DNA of 64,000 bases, from assembly GCA_029194675.1 (NCBI GenBank), contig JARFXP010000001.1, positions 1,294,501-1,358,500 of the forward strand, written 5' to 3'. This DNA comes from Nitrospira sp. GTDB lineage: Bacteria > Nitrospirota > Nitrospiria > Nitrospirales > Nitrospiraceae. Below, piece after piece: positions 45,705 to 54,662 of this stretch (its first letter is position 1; every line of letters begins with the position of its first letter). The notes beneath the pieces were generated by a model, which was not told the origin of the DNA, made no database searches, and saw only the letters and a list, made by a program, of their open reading frames with translations. A program made the translations under genes and the position numbers.

Positions 45705-46074
45705 GGGAACAAGGTAGTGTACTTCCAGAGAGAAATCAAATGCGTTCCGGTGTGGACTCGTACTGACTCATCGGTGATTGCCCGGTAATTTCCCACAGGC
45801 GTAATCAGCTCCGCCTTCGCCGTCAGTCCTCCGTGGGGTGACGTGCTACACCTTCCACCTATCGACTGACCGATCCGTCGTCTTCCTCTGCATCTGTCAA
45901 CACCCTCGACCATCTTCGTAAAGGCTCGCTCACCGGCACCGCCATACCACTCGTCAAAGGAAGTCCCCGCTCGGGGGGTGTGCCCCGACCTTTGACCGAT
46001 ACCCTTGGGAGCGCCCACTCGGCGACGCTTTGCCCATCAATGCTGACGCTCAAACTCCAGACGAAAGGTGGGTC
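45705..46074. other. Divergent intergenic region without a gene
   Basis: Open frames are short and lack codon signatures. The stretch likely holds the promoters of otsA and of the receiver-domain gene; no hexamer pair stands out. Confidence 0.4.
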
Positions 46075-46644
46075 ATGACCACAGCAGCACGGAAGCGATC
46101 CTCCGGCCCCTTGCTGATCTATCTCATCGATGCACATCCAGTCGCTCGACTCGGGCTGTGTTCTTTTTTCGAGAACCAGCCGTCCGTCTCCGTCGTAGGT
46201 GACGCTTCCACGCTCGCCGCTGCCCTACCGGATTTACGACGCTGCAAGCCTGATGTGCTGATTACAGATATCTTCCCGATCCCAAAACGAGTGTTGGGTC
46301 GAATGCGCACTCTCCGTGTGCTCTACACCTTCGAGACGCTGGAACAGTGCTCGCTGCCTAGACTTATGGAGGATCTCACCCATGGACAAGCCGGCTTTGC
46401 GTTGAAGAGTCTGTCATTGGACAGCCTCCTGAAGGCCGTGCGTCAGGTGGCAGCAGGCCGAAGGTATAGAGACCCAGCCTTCATGCGCCTTGTCAAAGCA
46501 GAGCAGCAACGGCGGGCCCGGAGTCACCAGGTGAGGGCTCTCTCGTCGAAGAAGCATGGACGCCAACCTAACTTGGCTCACGGTCAGAAAAAGGCGCAGA
46601 AAAGAACGACAAAGAGCAGAACACAGGCGAAAAGAAAGAGGTAA
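46075..46644 (+). CDS. Receiver-domain protein with a basic tail, no HTH output
   Basis: From the ATG at 46075 the product has 189 residues. Residues about 12-130 resemble a response-regulator receiver of the NarL type (LIYLIDAHPVARLGL, DVLITDIF with the phosphoacceptor Asp). Later conserved positions, including the usual Lys, are poorly kept. The typical LuxR helix-turn-helix is absent and the last 40 residues are very basic (KKAQKRTTKSRTQAKRKR). It may bind nucleic acid non-specifically, or be a decayed regulator. No histidine kinase is adjacent. Confidence 0.6.
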   Translation: MTTAARKRSSGPLLIYLIDAHPVARLGLCSFFENQPSVSVVGDASTLAAALPDLRRCKPDVLITDIFPIPKRVLGRMRTLRVLYTFETLEQCSLPRLMEDLTHGQAGFALKSLSLDSLLKAVRQVAAGRRYRDPAFMRLVKAEQQRRARSHQVRALSSKKHGRQPNLAHGQKKAQKRTTKSRTQAKRKR

Positions 46645-46804
46645 ATCAAGGTGCAGCTTCTTGGCTTGCGCCGCCAAGCCAGTTTTTCTCCTGAGAACCC
46701 CGCTTTCACGCGAGTCGAATGGTGAGCCAGCCCTCCCACCTGAGATATCATTAGTGCTATTCTTCGCTGGCCAATACCCGTATCTCGATCATAGACAAGT
46801 CGTT

Positions 46805-47030
46805 ATGGGCCGATGGATGAGACTGACGGACTACCACGCGAAATACTCCGCCCATGAGCCGACCAAACGCTGCCCATCGGACAGCGTCGAGAAGCTTGCG
46901 AGCGTGCTCGCTGATGCGCAGGTCGACCTCAAGCCTCACCAGGTGGAGGCGACACTCTTCGCCTTCCGCAGTCCCTTCTCGAAAGGGGCCATCCTTGCCG
47001 ACGAAGTGGGCCTTGGGAAAACGATTAGCG
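46805..47030 (+). pseudogene. N-terminal fragment of an SNF2/RapA-like helicase
   Basis: The fragment reads MGRWMRLTDYHAKYSAHEPT, then LKPHQVEATLFAF and the Walker A region ILADEVGLGKTI, which is the typical start of a large SNF2-type helicase of phage-defence or restriction loci. Coding character ends right after the Walker A motif, and the following sequence belongs to a methyltransferase tail. The gene is therefore lost by an internal deletion. Confidence 0.7.
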
Positions 47031-47059
47031 TACCTTCGTCAACCCCTTGCGGAATCCGT

Positions 47060-47381
47060 TCTCTCCCCCCTAATCTTGCAATTAGCCGCTCCTACAGTTC
47101 TGAGAGTGATATCTGGCGATCCTGGCGACAAGCTCGACTTCAGGCACCTGAAGCTCGCACTCGGCGAGGCGCTATCAGTGGGCAAGGAGCACTACGGCAT
47201 GACCCGGCCGGGCAAGACCGCGCACTTCGACACCATCCTGGAACTGATCCGCGTCATGGCAGAGAAGAAACCCGAGCACGTGGTCTACCTCGACGAAGGC
47301 TTTGCCGGCGACGACCTGCTCAAGGCCAACGCCGTACAGATTTTCAAAACCAAAGGCGTGACGAGCTTTAAGACGGTGTGA
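47060..47381 (+). pseudogene. C-terminal remnant of a type III DNA methyltransferase (Mod)
   Basis: About 80 residues at the 3' end (KTAHFDTILELIRVM, then VVYLDEGFAGDDLLKANAVQ) match the end of type III Mod subunits, which finish with a similar LK-N-V motif and F-TV. The catalytic part is missing. It is joined directly to the helicase fragment. Its stop is 4 bases before the DUF4160 gene, the normal gene order of a type III locus. Confidence 0.72.
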
Positions 47382-47385
47382 CCTG

Positions 47386-47645
47386 ATGCCCACGATCAGC
47401 ACGTTCCTCGGCGTCGTGATTCAGATGTTCTGGGCCGAGCATGGACCACCGCACTTCCATGCCGTCTATGCGGAGCACGAGCCTATCATTGACATCCGTG
47501 AGTTGCGGGTAACCCGGGGGCGCTTCCCCGCAGGGCGCTCGCGTTGGGGCTAGAATGGGCTGCTGAATATCGGGAAGCATTGATGGAGGACTGGGAGCTA
47601 TGCCGCCAACTCAAACCACCAAAACCGATTCCACCTCTGGAGTAG
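47386..47645 (+). pseudogene. DUF4160 gene, frameshifted at a G5 tract
   Basis: The first frame reads PTISTFLGVVIQMF and PPHFHAVYAEHEPIID, a clear DUF4160 start. The rest (ALPRRALALGLEWAAEYREA to PIPPLE) is in another frame. One missing G at the G5 tract 47516-47520 explains the shift; total length is one base short of a multiple of three. DUF4160 is normally paired with DUF2442, and both often sit inside restriction loci. A sequencing error at the homopolymer is possible. Confidence 0.8.
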
Positions 47646-47706
47646 TTCCACCCCCCCCAGGCCGGCAACGCCTTGGCGCGTCGCGCGCGTCACGGCCAAG
47701 CCAGGC

Positions 47707-47940
47707 ATGCGGCTGCACGTCGAATTTGCCGATGGAACTGCCGGGGAAGTACGGCTCGATCCGTTTCTGAGCGCGTCGCGCGTCGCCGGAACGGTCTTCG
47801 AGGCGCTTCGGGACACGGCATTCTTTCCGCAGGTCCGCATCGAGCTTGGGGTGGTCACCTGGCCCAACGGTACCGACCTCGCTCCGGATGCGATGTACGA
47901 CAACATTCGAACGGAGGGATACTGGACAGTCGAGCCGTGA
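47707..47940 (+). CDS. DUF2442-family protein
   Basis: The product has VEFADGTAGEVRLDPFL and a C-terminal NIRTEGYWTVEP typical of DUF2442 (about 80 residues). Homologous residues (PWRVARVTAKPG) extend upstream of the first ATG, without a good start codon, so the true start may be lost or an unusual ACG. The upstream partner is DUF4160. This pair resembles a toxin-antitoxin or accessory module; its function is unknown. Confidence 0.72.
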   Translation: MRLHVEFADGTAGEVRLDPFLSASRVAGTVFEALRDTAFFPQVRIELGVVTWPNGTDLAPDAMYDNIRTEGYWTVEP

Positions 47941-48128
47941 AGCTTCAATTCGACGCGAACCAGCAATTCCAAATCGACGCTATCGCCGCCGTCACGGACC
48001 TCCTCGATGGCCAGCCCCTGTGTGCTCCCGATTATTCCGTCAGCAACAAGCTGCCGCGGTGGTTCGAGGTCGGCACACCGGTCGGGAAGTACAATCCTGA
48101 GTGGGCGATTCTCAAACAACGAGGCTGA
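47937..48128 (+). pseudogene. Internally deleted type III restriction enzyme (Res) remnant
   Basis: A GTG at 47937, overlapping the DUF2442 stop, begins KLQFDANQQFQIDAIAAVTD, the usual N-terminus of Res. After about 36 residues the frame jumps to LPRWFEVGTPVGKYNPEWAI, which normally lies near the Res C-terminus. The whole helicase core and nuclease domain (more than 800 residues) have been deleted cleanly in frame, leaving 63 codons. Confidence 0.75.
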
Positions 48129-48129
48129 C

Positions 48130-48708
48130 ATGAAACAAGGCAAGGATAAGAAGACTAAGATCGGCGCGTCCGTGCACCAGCTCAAGGTCTCTTTGCGAGA
48201 GATCAAGCCCACGATTTGGCGACGCGTGCAAGTGCCCGGCGACATCACCTTGGCGAAGCTGCACCTGGTGTTACAGATCGTGATGGGATGGACCAATTCA
48301 CACCTCCATAAGTTCAGCATCGGAGGGGTGGACTATGCCGAGCCGGACCCGGACGGGTTCCTGAATTTTCAGAGCGACCGGCGCGCTCGCCTGAACAATG
48401 TGCCTCGCGCAAAGCAGACGTTCGAGTACGAATATGACTTCGGAGATGGCTGGAAGCACGACCTCGTCGTCGAGAAGACGCTTCAGCCTGAGCCCGGAGT
48501 CTCCTACCCCATCTGTGTGGCCGGCGAGCGGGCATGTCCGCCTGAGGATTGCGGTGGTGTCTGGGGCTATGAGAAGTTTTTAGAAACCATCATGGACCCG
48601 GCTAATGAAGAGCACGAGGAGATGTTAGCTTGGGTCGGCGGCAGCTTTGATCCGGAGGCATTCGATCTGGACGCCGTCAACACATCACTCCGGCGTCTAC
48701 GGGTCTGA
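48130..48708 (+). CDS. Plasmid pRiA4b Orf3-like protein
   Basis: The 192-residue protein matches the pRiA4b ORF-3 family: HQLKVSLREIKPTIWRRVQV, LHLVLQIVMGWTNSHLHKF, YEYDFGDGWKHDL and CPPEDCGGVWGYE. The family is widespread on mobile DNA and its function is unknown; the fold is thought to be nucleic-acid related. The ATG at 48130 lies one base after the Res remnant stop. It appears intact, unlike its left neighbours. Confidence 0.88.
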   Translation: MKQGKDKKTKIGASVHQLKVSLREIKPTIWRRVQVPGDITLAKLHLVLQIVMGWTNSHLHKFSIGGVDYAEPDPDGFLNFQSDRRARLNNVPRAKQTFEYEYDFGDGWKHDLVVEKTLQPEPGVSYPICVAGERACPPEDCGGVWGYEKFLETIMDPANEEHEEMLAWVGGSFDPEAFDLDAVNTSLRRLRV

Positions 48709-48722
48709 AGCAATGGCGACTG

Positions 48723-48983
48723 TTAGTTGGCGGAGTCCTTCAGACCCCACTCCCGTAACGCGCGCTCGTTCACGACGCGAAGGAATCGGGGCCGCAGCAC
48801 CAGGTCGAAGACGTCTTCCTTGCCCGGACAGAGACGCAGGATCTCGCTCCGCGCATGCTCGATCACACTCAACGCGTCGGAACGGCCCAGTAGTGTCCTG
48901 GCCAACAGATAGAGCGTCACATCCGCGACCCGGCGGACCCGATCTATCCGGTGCTGTTCCTCTTGGAGTTCCGTCAGATCCAT
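48723..48983 (-). CDS. Small alpha-helical protein, 86 aa
   Basis: A longer frame starts at 49262, inside the tmRNA gene, so the internal ATG at 48983 is preferred. It gives DLTELQEEQHRIDRVRRVAD followed by helices (TLLGRSDALSVIEHARSEIL). Codon use looks genuine. No family is recognised. Confidence 0.45.
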   Translation of the reverse strand: MDLTELQEEQHRIDRVRRVADVTLYLLARTLLGRSDALSVIEHARSEILRLCPGKEDVFDLVLRPRFLRVVNERALREWGLKDSAN

Positions 48984-49161
48984 GTGGAAGTGGTACCTGG
49001 TTGACAACTCTATCCGGCAGCATTTCTCACGATACTTCGATGCGAAGCCGCCGGTACGCGCAAACAGAATATATGGGAAGCAAGTAGGTTGAAGACTCCT
49101 TCCGCCGACCTCAATTGCAAAAAGACGATAAAGAGGCCGGCGGTACGCACGAAGTGCGGTT
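48984..49161. other. Spacer downstream of ssrA
   Basis: The 3' flank of the tmRNA is a common target for integrating elements. No integrase lies in this interval, and no second copy of the ssrA end was seen. Confidence 0.35.
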
Positions 49162-49510
49162 TGGTGGAGGCGAGGGGAGTTGAACCCCTGTCCGAAGATC
49201 GTCAGTGCACTGCGTCTACATGTGTAGCCGACAATTTGAGTTTCGCGGCCATCCACGCCCATCGGCAGGCTTAGAACAGCCCCCTAGCCCAGAAAAGTCT
49301 CATCCTTAGCCGCTGAGCACCGGCTTGGGACCAGCCCGCTGCATCGCGCTCTTCCACCCCCGCGGGCATCAGATGGAAGAACGTCGCAGTTAATTAAGCT
49401 GCGAGTGCCAGTTCTTGATTGGCAGTTGCGTTTTCTCGGACTTTTACGAGTTCCCGAGAGCTCGACATGCGACAGTGACCTCAGTATCCCCGTCGAAACC
49501 GGTCGCCCCC
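49162..49510 (-). ncRNA. ssrA: tmRNA
   Basis: The 349-base gene starts GGGGGCGACC and ends in CGCCTCCACCA (positions on the minus strand). The seven-base acceptor stem pairs fully (GGGGGCG with CGCCTCC, one G-U). The 5' part has the GGTTTCGACGGGG element, and the T arm GGTTCAACTCCC is at the 3' end. The tag reading frame ends ...NQELALAA followed by TAA; before it lies AAAAGTC, so the resume codon is probably CGA or shortly after. tmRNA rescues stalled ribosomes with SmpB. The gene ends the accessory block. Confidence 0.96.
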
Positions 49511-49516
49511 TTTGTT

Positions 49517-49638
49517 CAGGTTGTTGAAAATGACCACCAGCTGCGTTCTCGCTTCGCTCAACGCCTCAACGTACTGAGAAGTACGCCTCGCCATCTCGCT
49601 CGCTGCGGCCTTGCTGGACAGCCATTTTGGACAACCTG
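49517..49638. repeat. Intergenic inverted-repeat element touching the tmRNA 5' end
   Basis: The ends CAGGTTGTTGAAAATG (49517-49532) and CATTTTGGACAACCTG (about 49623-49638) are inverted repeats with 14 of 16 matches. The interior has CGTACTGAGAAGTACG, a nested palindrome. The element lies between nnrS and ssrA, right before the first base of tmRNA, and may act as a terminator for nnrS or affect ssrA transcription. Confidence 0.7.
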
Positions 49639-49742
49639 CTCACCACAATGAGGCAGGCATTTCAGGCATGTCCAACGCTATTACAGATACCCATCATACC
49701 GCACGGGTCAACATGACGCCAATTGTTTGTCCGCGCGGGTCT

Positions 49743-50987
49743 CTACTCATCGAGGCTCGGACGGACAAGGAAGGGTCCATAGTGGAACGCGAAGAGCAGA
49801 TACGCCCCACTCCAGCTGAGTGCCGACAGGCCAAGTAACGCATGAGTAAGGGTCGTCGGTGTCTCGGGGTTCGGGGTAAAAATTCGCAGTAATGCTCCGA
49901 CATTGACGAGCATGTAGATCGCCGCCGTGAGCCGATCAGCATGCCGCGGTCGTCCTGTGTGGCCCAGGCTCGCGCGGGTCATCACCGCCAAGGTCATCGC
50001 GCCCATTGCTCCGGCAGTGAGGAGATGAACCGCGTTTTCGGGAGAGAAGCCGATGCCTAGAATCGATCCACCCAGCGCTATCAAAAACAATCCCACCCAT
50101 CCATAGCCAATATGGAGAATCAGCACGAGCGGCTCGCCCCAGGTCCGCCACCCTCCCCAGCGCAGCAAACGCACCACACTTGCCACTCCGGCGACAAGCA
50201 GCATGGCCCCTGCCCACACACTTTGCGCTTCAGCGATCCAGGCAATCGCAGCCACGAGGACCAGCAGAATGGTCGCAGCATCCATCGGAGAAAATACTTC
50301 CGGCAGCGTTGCCACGTTCCTACCAGCCAAGAGCTCGCGCGTAAAAGTGGGCGTGAGACGCCCGCCGATGATCGTCAACAGCAGCGTCATCACCGACAGG
50401 GCAACGCGTTCGGGGAAATCAGTGGGTACACCAGGCAGTGCCGATATGTGAAAGAGAATGTTCGCACAGGCATAGAGACTGACCAGTACACCGATCGGTG
50501 CCCGGTCCCAACATCCTGCTGCGATAATCTCCCGCCAGACGTAGGCCGCCAGCAGGACCAAGAAAGCTCCGTCGATCGCGGCGACCGCAGGACCCCCTGT
50601 CCACGGGAAAACCAACAACAGTCGCCCAGCCAGCCACAGGAGAAACATGGCGAGCAACGGGGCGCCCCTGAGCGGCATGCGATCGGTCCAATTCGGCATC
50701 GCCGTCAGCAGAAATCCTGCAATCAACGCCGGTATGAATCCGAACAGCATCTCATGGACATGCCATTCGCGCGGGCGATAAAGAAATTCAACATGCACAC
50801 CGCCCGCGAACAGGGCAACCCAGAAGAGGACGGTGAGACCCGCAAAGAGCGCGGCACCCAGAAAGAACGGCCGGAATCCGTACGACAAAAATGCTGGTCC
50901 CGCGTAAAGGGGAAACGATGGTTCGTCGTCCCCTTCGGTGGAGGCGGCTACCGGCTGATTTACAATCTGAATTTCCTTTGTTGCCAT
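49743..50987 (-). CDS. nnrS: NnrS family membrane protein
   Basis: The 414-residue protein has about 12 hydrophobic helices. Signature elements are AFLSYGFRPFFLGAALFAG, REWHVHEMLFGF (His residues for heme/copper), GRRLTPTFTR-like GGRLTPTFTRE, and the C-terminal GAMGAMTLAVMTRASLGHTG. NnrS proteins bind heme and copper and reduce toxicity of nitric oxide, consistent with a nitrogen-cycling bacterium. No NO reductase gene is adjacent. Confidence 0.93.
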   Translation of the reverse strand: MATKEIQIVNQPVAASTEGDDEPSFPLYAGPAFLSYGFRPFFLGAALFAGLTVLFWVALFAGGVHVEFLYRPREWHVHEMLFGFIPALIAGFLLTAMPNWTDRMPLRGAPLLAMFLLWLAGRLLLVFPWTGGPAVAAIDGAFLVLLAAYVWREIIAAGCWDRAPIGVLVSLYACANILFHISALPGVPTDFPERVALSVMTLLLTIIGGRLTPTFTRELLAGRNVATLPEVFSPMDAATILLVLVAAIAWIAEAQSVWAGAMLLVAGVASVVRLLRWGGWRTWGEPLVLILHIGYGWVGLFLIALGGSILGIGFSPENAVHLLTAGAMGAMTLAVMTRASLGHTGRPRHADRLTAAIYMLVNVGALLRIFTPNPETPTTLTHALLGLSALSWSGAYLLFAFHYGPFLVRPSLDE

Positions 50988-51178
50988 TGTCTGATTCTCG
51001 CCGGGGAATCGGAGTCATGTCAATCCTGAGAACTGCGTTACCACAGCTGACTCTGTCCCCGATCGTCCAGGCGCCGATCATCCCATCTCCGTGCCGACAC
51101 AGCTGCAGGCTGCCTTGATAACTCGATCAACTTTTCAACCAATAGGTTCGACCGGTTACATTCCTTTCAACCCTGTCT
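50988..51178. other. Short intergenic spacer between lipoprotein and nnrS
   Basis: The stretch carries no coding frame; it probably contains the nnrS promoter. No dyad typical of an NnrR/FNR site was recognised with confidence. Confidence 0.35.
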
Positions 51179-51613
51179 TTATTGAGTGACACCCGGCATA
51201 GCTCCGAAGGGCGTCCGGCATCCGCAGGGGAGTCCGGTCGGCACGCGCGTTTCCAGTGGACAGCTCCCATACTGAGTGGCGCAGAAAGTTGCGTTTCTGC
51301 TTGAGAACGCGGGAACATTGAATGGTAGGTTCGTCTGACCTCCTCCTGTGCTTGAATTGGCTTCCCCGGAACGGTTCTGCTTGAATGGGTCTGCCGCAAT
51401 GGGCGCCACGACCTTTATCACATCGGCAACGGCCTTGATGGACTCGTCTCTTACTTTAAAGGTGGTACACATGTTGTCGATGTCATCAACGCTGAACCCC
51501 TTCTCTTTCATTGCGATCATCTCCTGACTATTGCAGGTGCGATGCCTCTCCACACACCCGCTCATGAGGGTTAGCATCCCCATGGCGAACATCACATTCG
51601 GTATGAATCTCAT
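51179..51613 (-). CDS. Small lipoprotein, 144 aa
   Basis: The ATG at 51613 follows the strong site GAGGAGGTG. The signal peptide ends in a lipobox (LMSGC). The mature protein has CNSQEMIAMKEKGFSVDDID, resembling a short helical repeat, and a C-terminal domain with four to five cysteines (FCATQYGSCPLETRV, CGCRTPFG) that could form disulfides. The function is unknown. Confidence 0.65.
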   Translation of the reverse strand: MRFIPNVMFAMGMLTLMSGCVERHRTCNSQEMIAMKEKGFSVDDIDNMCTTFKVRDESIKAVADVIKVVAPIAADPFKQNRSGEANSSTGGGQTNLPFNVPAFSSRNATFCATQYGSCPLETRVPTGLPCGCRTPFGAMPGVTQ

Positions 51614-52352
51614 AAAGCACCTCCTCGTATGACCCACTTCGATTTGTTGACCACGCAATTGTCATAGGTCCTCGGCGCGCCGGGTTCGCACGGTCTTCCG
51701 TTCGAAAACCTGAACCTCGATCGCTGCCTGAAATAAAGTCTCATAGGATTCCAGTGTTAGGTGACCCATAACCGACCAACAACCGTGCAAAGATCGTGCG
51801 GAGACTCGGGGCTCCAATATACGCAATTTGTCATACGCAGTTCTAATATAAGTAACCGACAGAGGCGACGTCATGCTTTGTAATATGCTCTTAGGATGAA
51901 CGACTTCGAGCGGTGCTGAATCGAATACGATTCATAGCAAATCTCTCCGGATTCAGCAGCCGTCTAGGGAGCCAAACCCAATACCCGTGGAATCACCGAT
52001 AGTTCAGACAAAAGAGGTACCATATGGAATCGACCAGGGCCGACCATTTACGTTGAGAAACATACGCCTTTCAACCTATGCGCATGACCTCATAGCACCG
52101 TTCTACAATCGCAGAGACCTGTATCATTTTGTCTCTCGGAGCGTATCGATTGAGATACGATCTCCACATGGAATCCTCGTCATAGCGTCCGATAGAGCAA
52201 ACCATGGAAGGGCGCTCAGATCCCGCATTGATTGCCGATAGCCCTCGCCCACCATCGGCGATTTCTTGGTGGCATCATCATTGCTTAGTTTGATGATCAA
52301 TGGATGGATCGAGAATCAGCGGTTCTCAACTGCTTACCGAGGAGGGATTCCG
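51614..52352. other. Region without a convincing gene, with one inverted repeat
   Basis: Short frames at 51662-51874 (minus) and 51987-52241 (plus) lack ribosome sites and known motifs. A perfect inverted repeat, TGAATCG-AATA-CGATTCA, lies at 51917-51934. Sequence is AT-richer than average. Confidence 0.4.
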
Positions 52353-52580
52353 ATGACGTGTACTAGATGCAGCGGGCTCATGGTCGTGGACCATTTACTG
52401 GATATGAAAGAAAGTTATCTGCCGATGTGGATGTCGGCACTCCGGTGTCTGGCTTGCGGCAATATCGTGGACCCATTGATTCATTATCACCGCACGGAGC
52501 GGCGCGCTCGCAGAGCCAAGCAGCTCGCGTCACGCTTGGCCTTGGCTAAAAAGACACTTCGACCGGCAGCAGCGGCGTAG
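52353..52580 (+). CDS. Small zinc-ribbon protein, 75 aa
   Basis: The ATG at 52353 follows GAGGAGGG at good spacing. Two Cys pairs (CTRCSG near the N-terminus and CLACGN near residue 38) form a zinc ribbon. The C-terminus is basic (RRARRAKQLASRLAL). Such small proteins often bind nucleic acid or a protein partner. There is no neighbour on the same strand. Confidence 0.7.
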   Translation: MTCTRCSGLMVVDHLLDMKESYLPMWMSALRCLACGNIVDPLIHYHRTERRARRAKQLASRLALAKKTLRPAAAA

Positions 52581-52742
52581 TCGGATAGCGAACTACTCTA
52601 CCGAGGCTTGGCACAGGTGGAAATTTCTGGTGGCATTCGCGTGTAGCAAGCTTTGCACAACCAGCCGTCAGGAACTAAGAGGATCTCCTCAGCCTGACAA
52701 AGACCTTTCACTGGGTGTGAGTCGATAGCTGAACGCTGATCG

Positions 52743-54605
52743 CTATTGATGTCCATTGACCACGGCCAACACTCGCCGGCCATAGCGTTCTGCTTTTATC
52801 TCGCCGATACCCGGAATCTCTAACAAGGCTGCCGGCGTCCCCGGCTTGGAACCCGCAATGGCCTTCAACGTTCGATCGTGAAAAATGAGAAACGGCGCGA
52901 CACCCTCTTCCTCGGCAAGTTCAGAGCGGAGTTGTCTGAGCCGCTCAACAAGCTGTCGATCCGGCGGGGAAGCCTGAGGGATATTCACCAAGGCGGCCTG
53001 CGGACGATCCGGTTGCTTCCCCGATCTACCGGCTGGATAGTCCTTCACCTGTTCCAGGGCTAACGTGCGAAGCCCTTGCAGAACTTCTCGTCCTTTGGGC
53101 GTCACATCGATGGTGGGATACTCCGTACCTTGTACATGGAGATACCCGGAGGCAATGAGAGTCTTCGCGAGATTCGTCAGCGACACCTTCGTCTGGGCAC
53201 GACAGACGCCGTAGGTCGGACAGTCTTCTCCGCCATAGGCCAGCAGCGACTTTGAACGGCTTCCACGAAGAATGTCGACGATTCGGCCCATGCCGAACCG
53301 TCCCCTGCACCAGGACACGGTCTCCACGATTGCCTTCGCGGACAGGACGGTCTCCTGGGAGATCATCCGGCTCGGCTGGCGCACCGGCGCAACACAGCGA
53401 TCGCACAGGCCGCAAGGCCCCAGGGCCAGCTCAGTTTGATCGCTAAAGTAGTCAAGAATCGCGAGCTGGCGGCAGGTCGACGCCGACACGTACCCCAGCA
53501 ATTCTTGCAGCATAGTCGCCATGCGTTTCCCACGTTCGGCGCCTTCAGAATCCTTCGACGCCTGCGCGATGAAATATTCCTGCGTAGCCACATCACGTTC
53601 GTGGAACAGCAACACACAGGCAGCGGGCTGTCCATCACGGCCCGCACGCCCTGCCTCCTGGTAATAGGCCTCCAGACTGCCCGGAATGTCGAAATGGAGG
53701 ACCAGTCGGACATCCGGCTTATCGATCCCCATGCCGAAAGCATTCGTCGCCACCAGGATTCTCAACCTCCCCCGGCGAAACTTGTCATGCACGAGCCGCC
53801 GCTCTTCATCCGAGAGCCCGGCATGGTAGTAGCCGACCGACGAGTGGGATTGTCCCAACCAGGCCGCCACCTCCTCCACCGCTCGGCGGGTCGCGCAATA
53901 GATCAGGATCGTGCCCTTCTCTGTTCCGCAAACCAAGCGCTCCACCGTCCCCAGTTTCTCTCGGAGGGTCTGACAATGATGGACGGACAGGGCCAGATTC
54001 GTCCGCCGAAAACCCGCGACCAATCGGAACGGATCACGAAGCGACAACCGTTGGCACAGATCCGTCTGCACACGAGCGGTGGCCGTGGCCGTCAAGGCCA
54101 AACAGGGTGGATTCGTGATCTCCCGGCGCAGGCGACCGATCTTGAGATAGTCGGGCCTGAAATCATGACCCCACTGGGAAATACAGTGCGCCTCATCGAC
54201 CACCAGCAACGACACCCAGAGGGAACGCAACAGTCGGAGAAACTCTTCATGCTGCATCCGTTCCGGCGCCAGATAGAGCAACTGAACTCGCCGCTGCTGA
54301 AGATCCTGCATCACGCGGCTCTTTTCCAAACCGCTGAGGCCGGAGTGAAACGCCGCCACGGCAATCTTCCGCTGCCTCATGGCCGTCACCTGATCTTGCA
54401 TCAACGCGATCAGCGGAGAAATCACCAGCGTCAGCCCCGGCAAAAGGGTCGCCGGTAATTGATAGCAGAGCGACTTCCCCTGCCCTGTCGGCATGACGGC
54501 CATCGCATCGCGCCCCGCTAACACGGCGCGAATGACGTCTTCCTGACCCGACCGGAACGTCGCAAACCCGAACCGGTCGTTGAGCTGTCGAGTCAGATCA
54601 TCCAC
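52743..54605 (-). CDS. recQ: ATP-dependent DNA helicase RecQ
   Basis: The 620-residue helicase has motif 0 and I (FGFATFRSGQEDVIR, MPTGQGKS), DEAH in VVDEAHCISQWGHDFRPDY, the RecQ helicase C-terminal motifs (ATNAFGMGIDKPDV, YQEAGRAGRDG), the zinc site with CGLCDRCV, a winged-helix RQC region and an HRDC domain at the C-terminus (LLEIPGIGEIKAERYG). It unwinds recombination intermediates and helps suppress illegitimate recombination. It is complete and apparently monocistronic. Confidence 0.95.
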   Translation of the reverse strand: MDDLTRQLNDRFGFATFRSGQEDVIRAVLAGRDAMAVMPTGQGKSLCYQLPATLLPGLTLVISPLIALMQDQVTAMRQRKIAVAAFHSGLSGLEKSRVMQDLQQRRVQLLYLAPERMQHEEFLRLLRSLWVSLLVVDEAHCISQWGHDFRPDYLKIGRLRREITNPPCLALTATATARVQTDLCQRLSLRDPFRLVAGFRRTNLALSVHHCQTLREKLGTVERLVCGTEKGTILIYCATRRAVEEVAAWLGQSHSSVGYYHAGLSDEERRLVHDKFRRGRLRILVATNAFGMGIDKPDVRLVLHFDIPGSLEAYYQEAGRAGRDGQPAACVLLFHERDVATQEYFIAQASKDSEGAERGKRMATMLQELLGYVSASTCRQLAILDYFSDQTELALGPCGLCDRCVAPVRQPSRMISQETVLSAKAIVETVSWCRGRFGMGRIVDILRGSRSKSLLAYGGEDCPTYGVCRAQTKVSLTNLAKTLIASGYLHVQGTEYPTIDVTPKGREVLQGLRTLALEQVKDYPAGRSGKQPDRPQAALVNIPQASPPDRQLVERLRQLRSELAEEEGVAPFLIFHDRTLKAIAGSKPGTPAALLEIPGIGEIKAERYGRRVLAVVNGHQ

Positions 54606-54662
54606 TGGGAAGGTGAATCAGAAAGAAAGCATGCCGGTCACACACACTTGCACATTGATCGA

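Noticed and set aside
46556-46804. Upstream extension of the helicase fragment
   Set aside because: The residues overlap the end of the receiver-domain gene in another frame and are basic low-complexity sequence.
50112-51029. Long plus-strand open frame opposite nnrS
   Set aside because: The translation is Gln/Arg/His-rich low-complexity sequence; the minus-strand NnrS is clearly the gene.
51662-51874. Possible 70-aa minus-strand gene
   Set aside because: There is no ribosome binding site, no known motif and no conserved neighbour.
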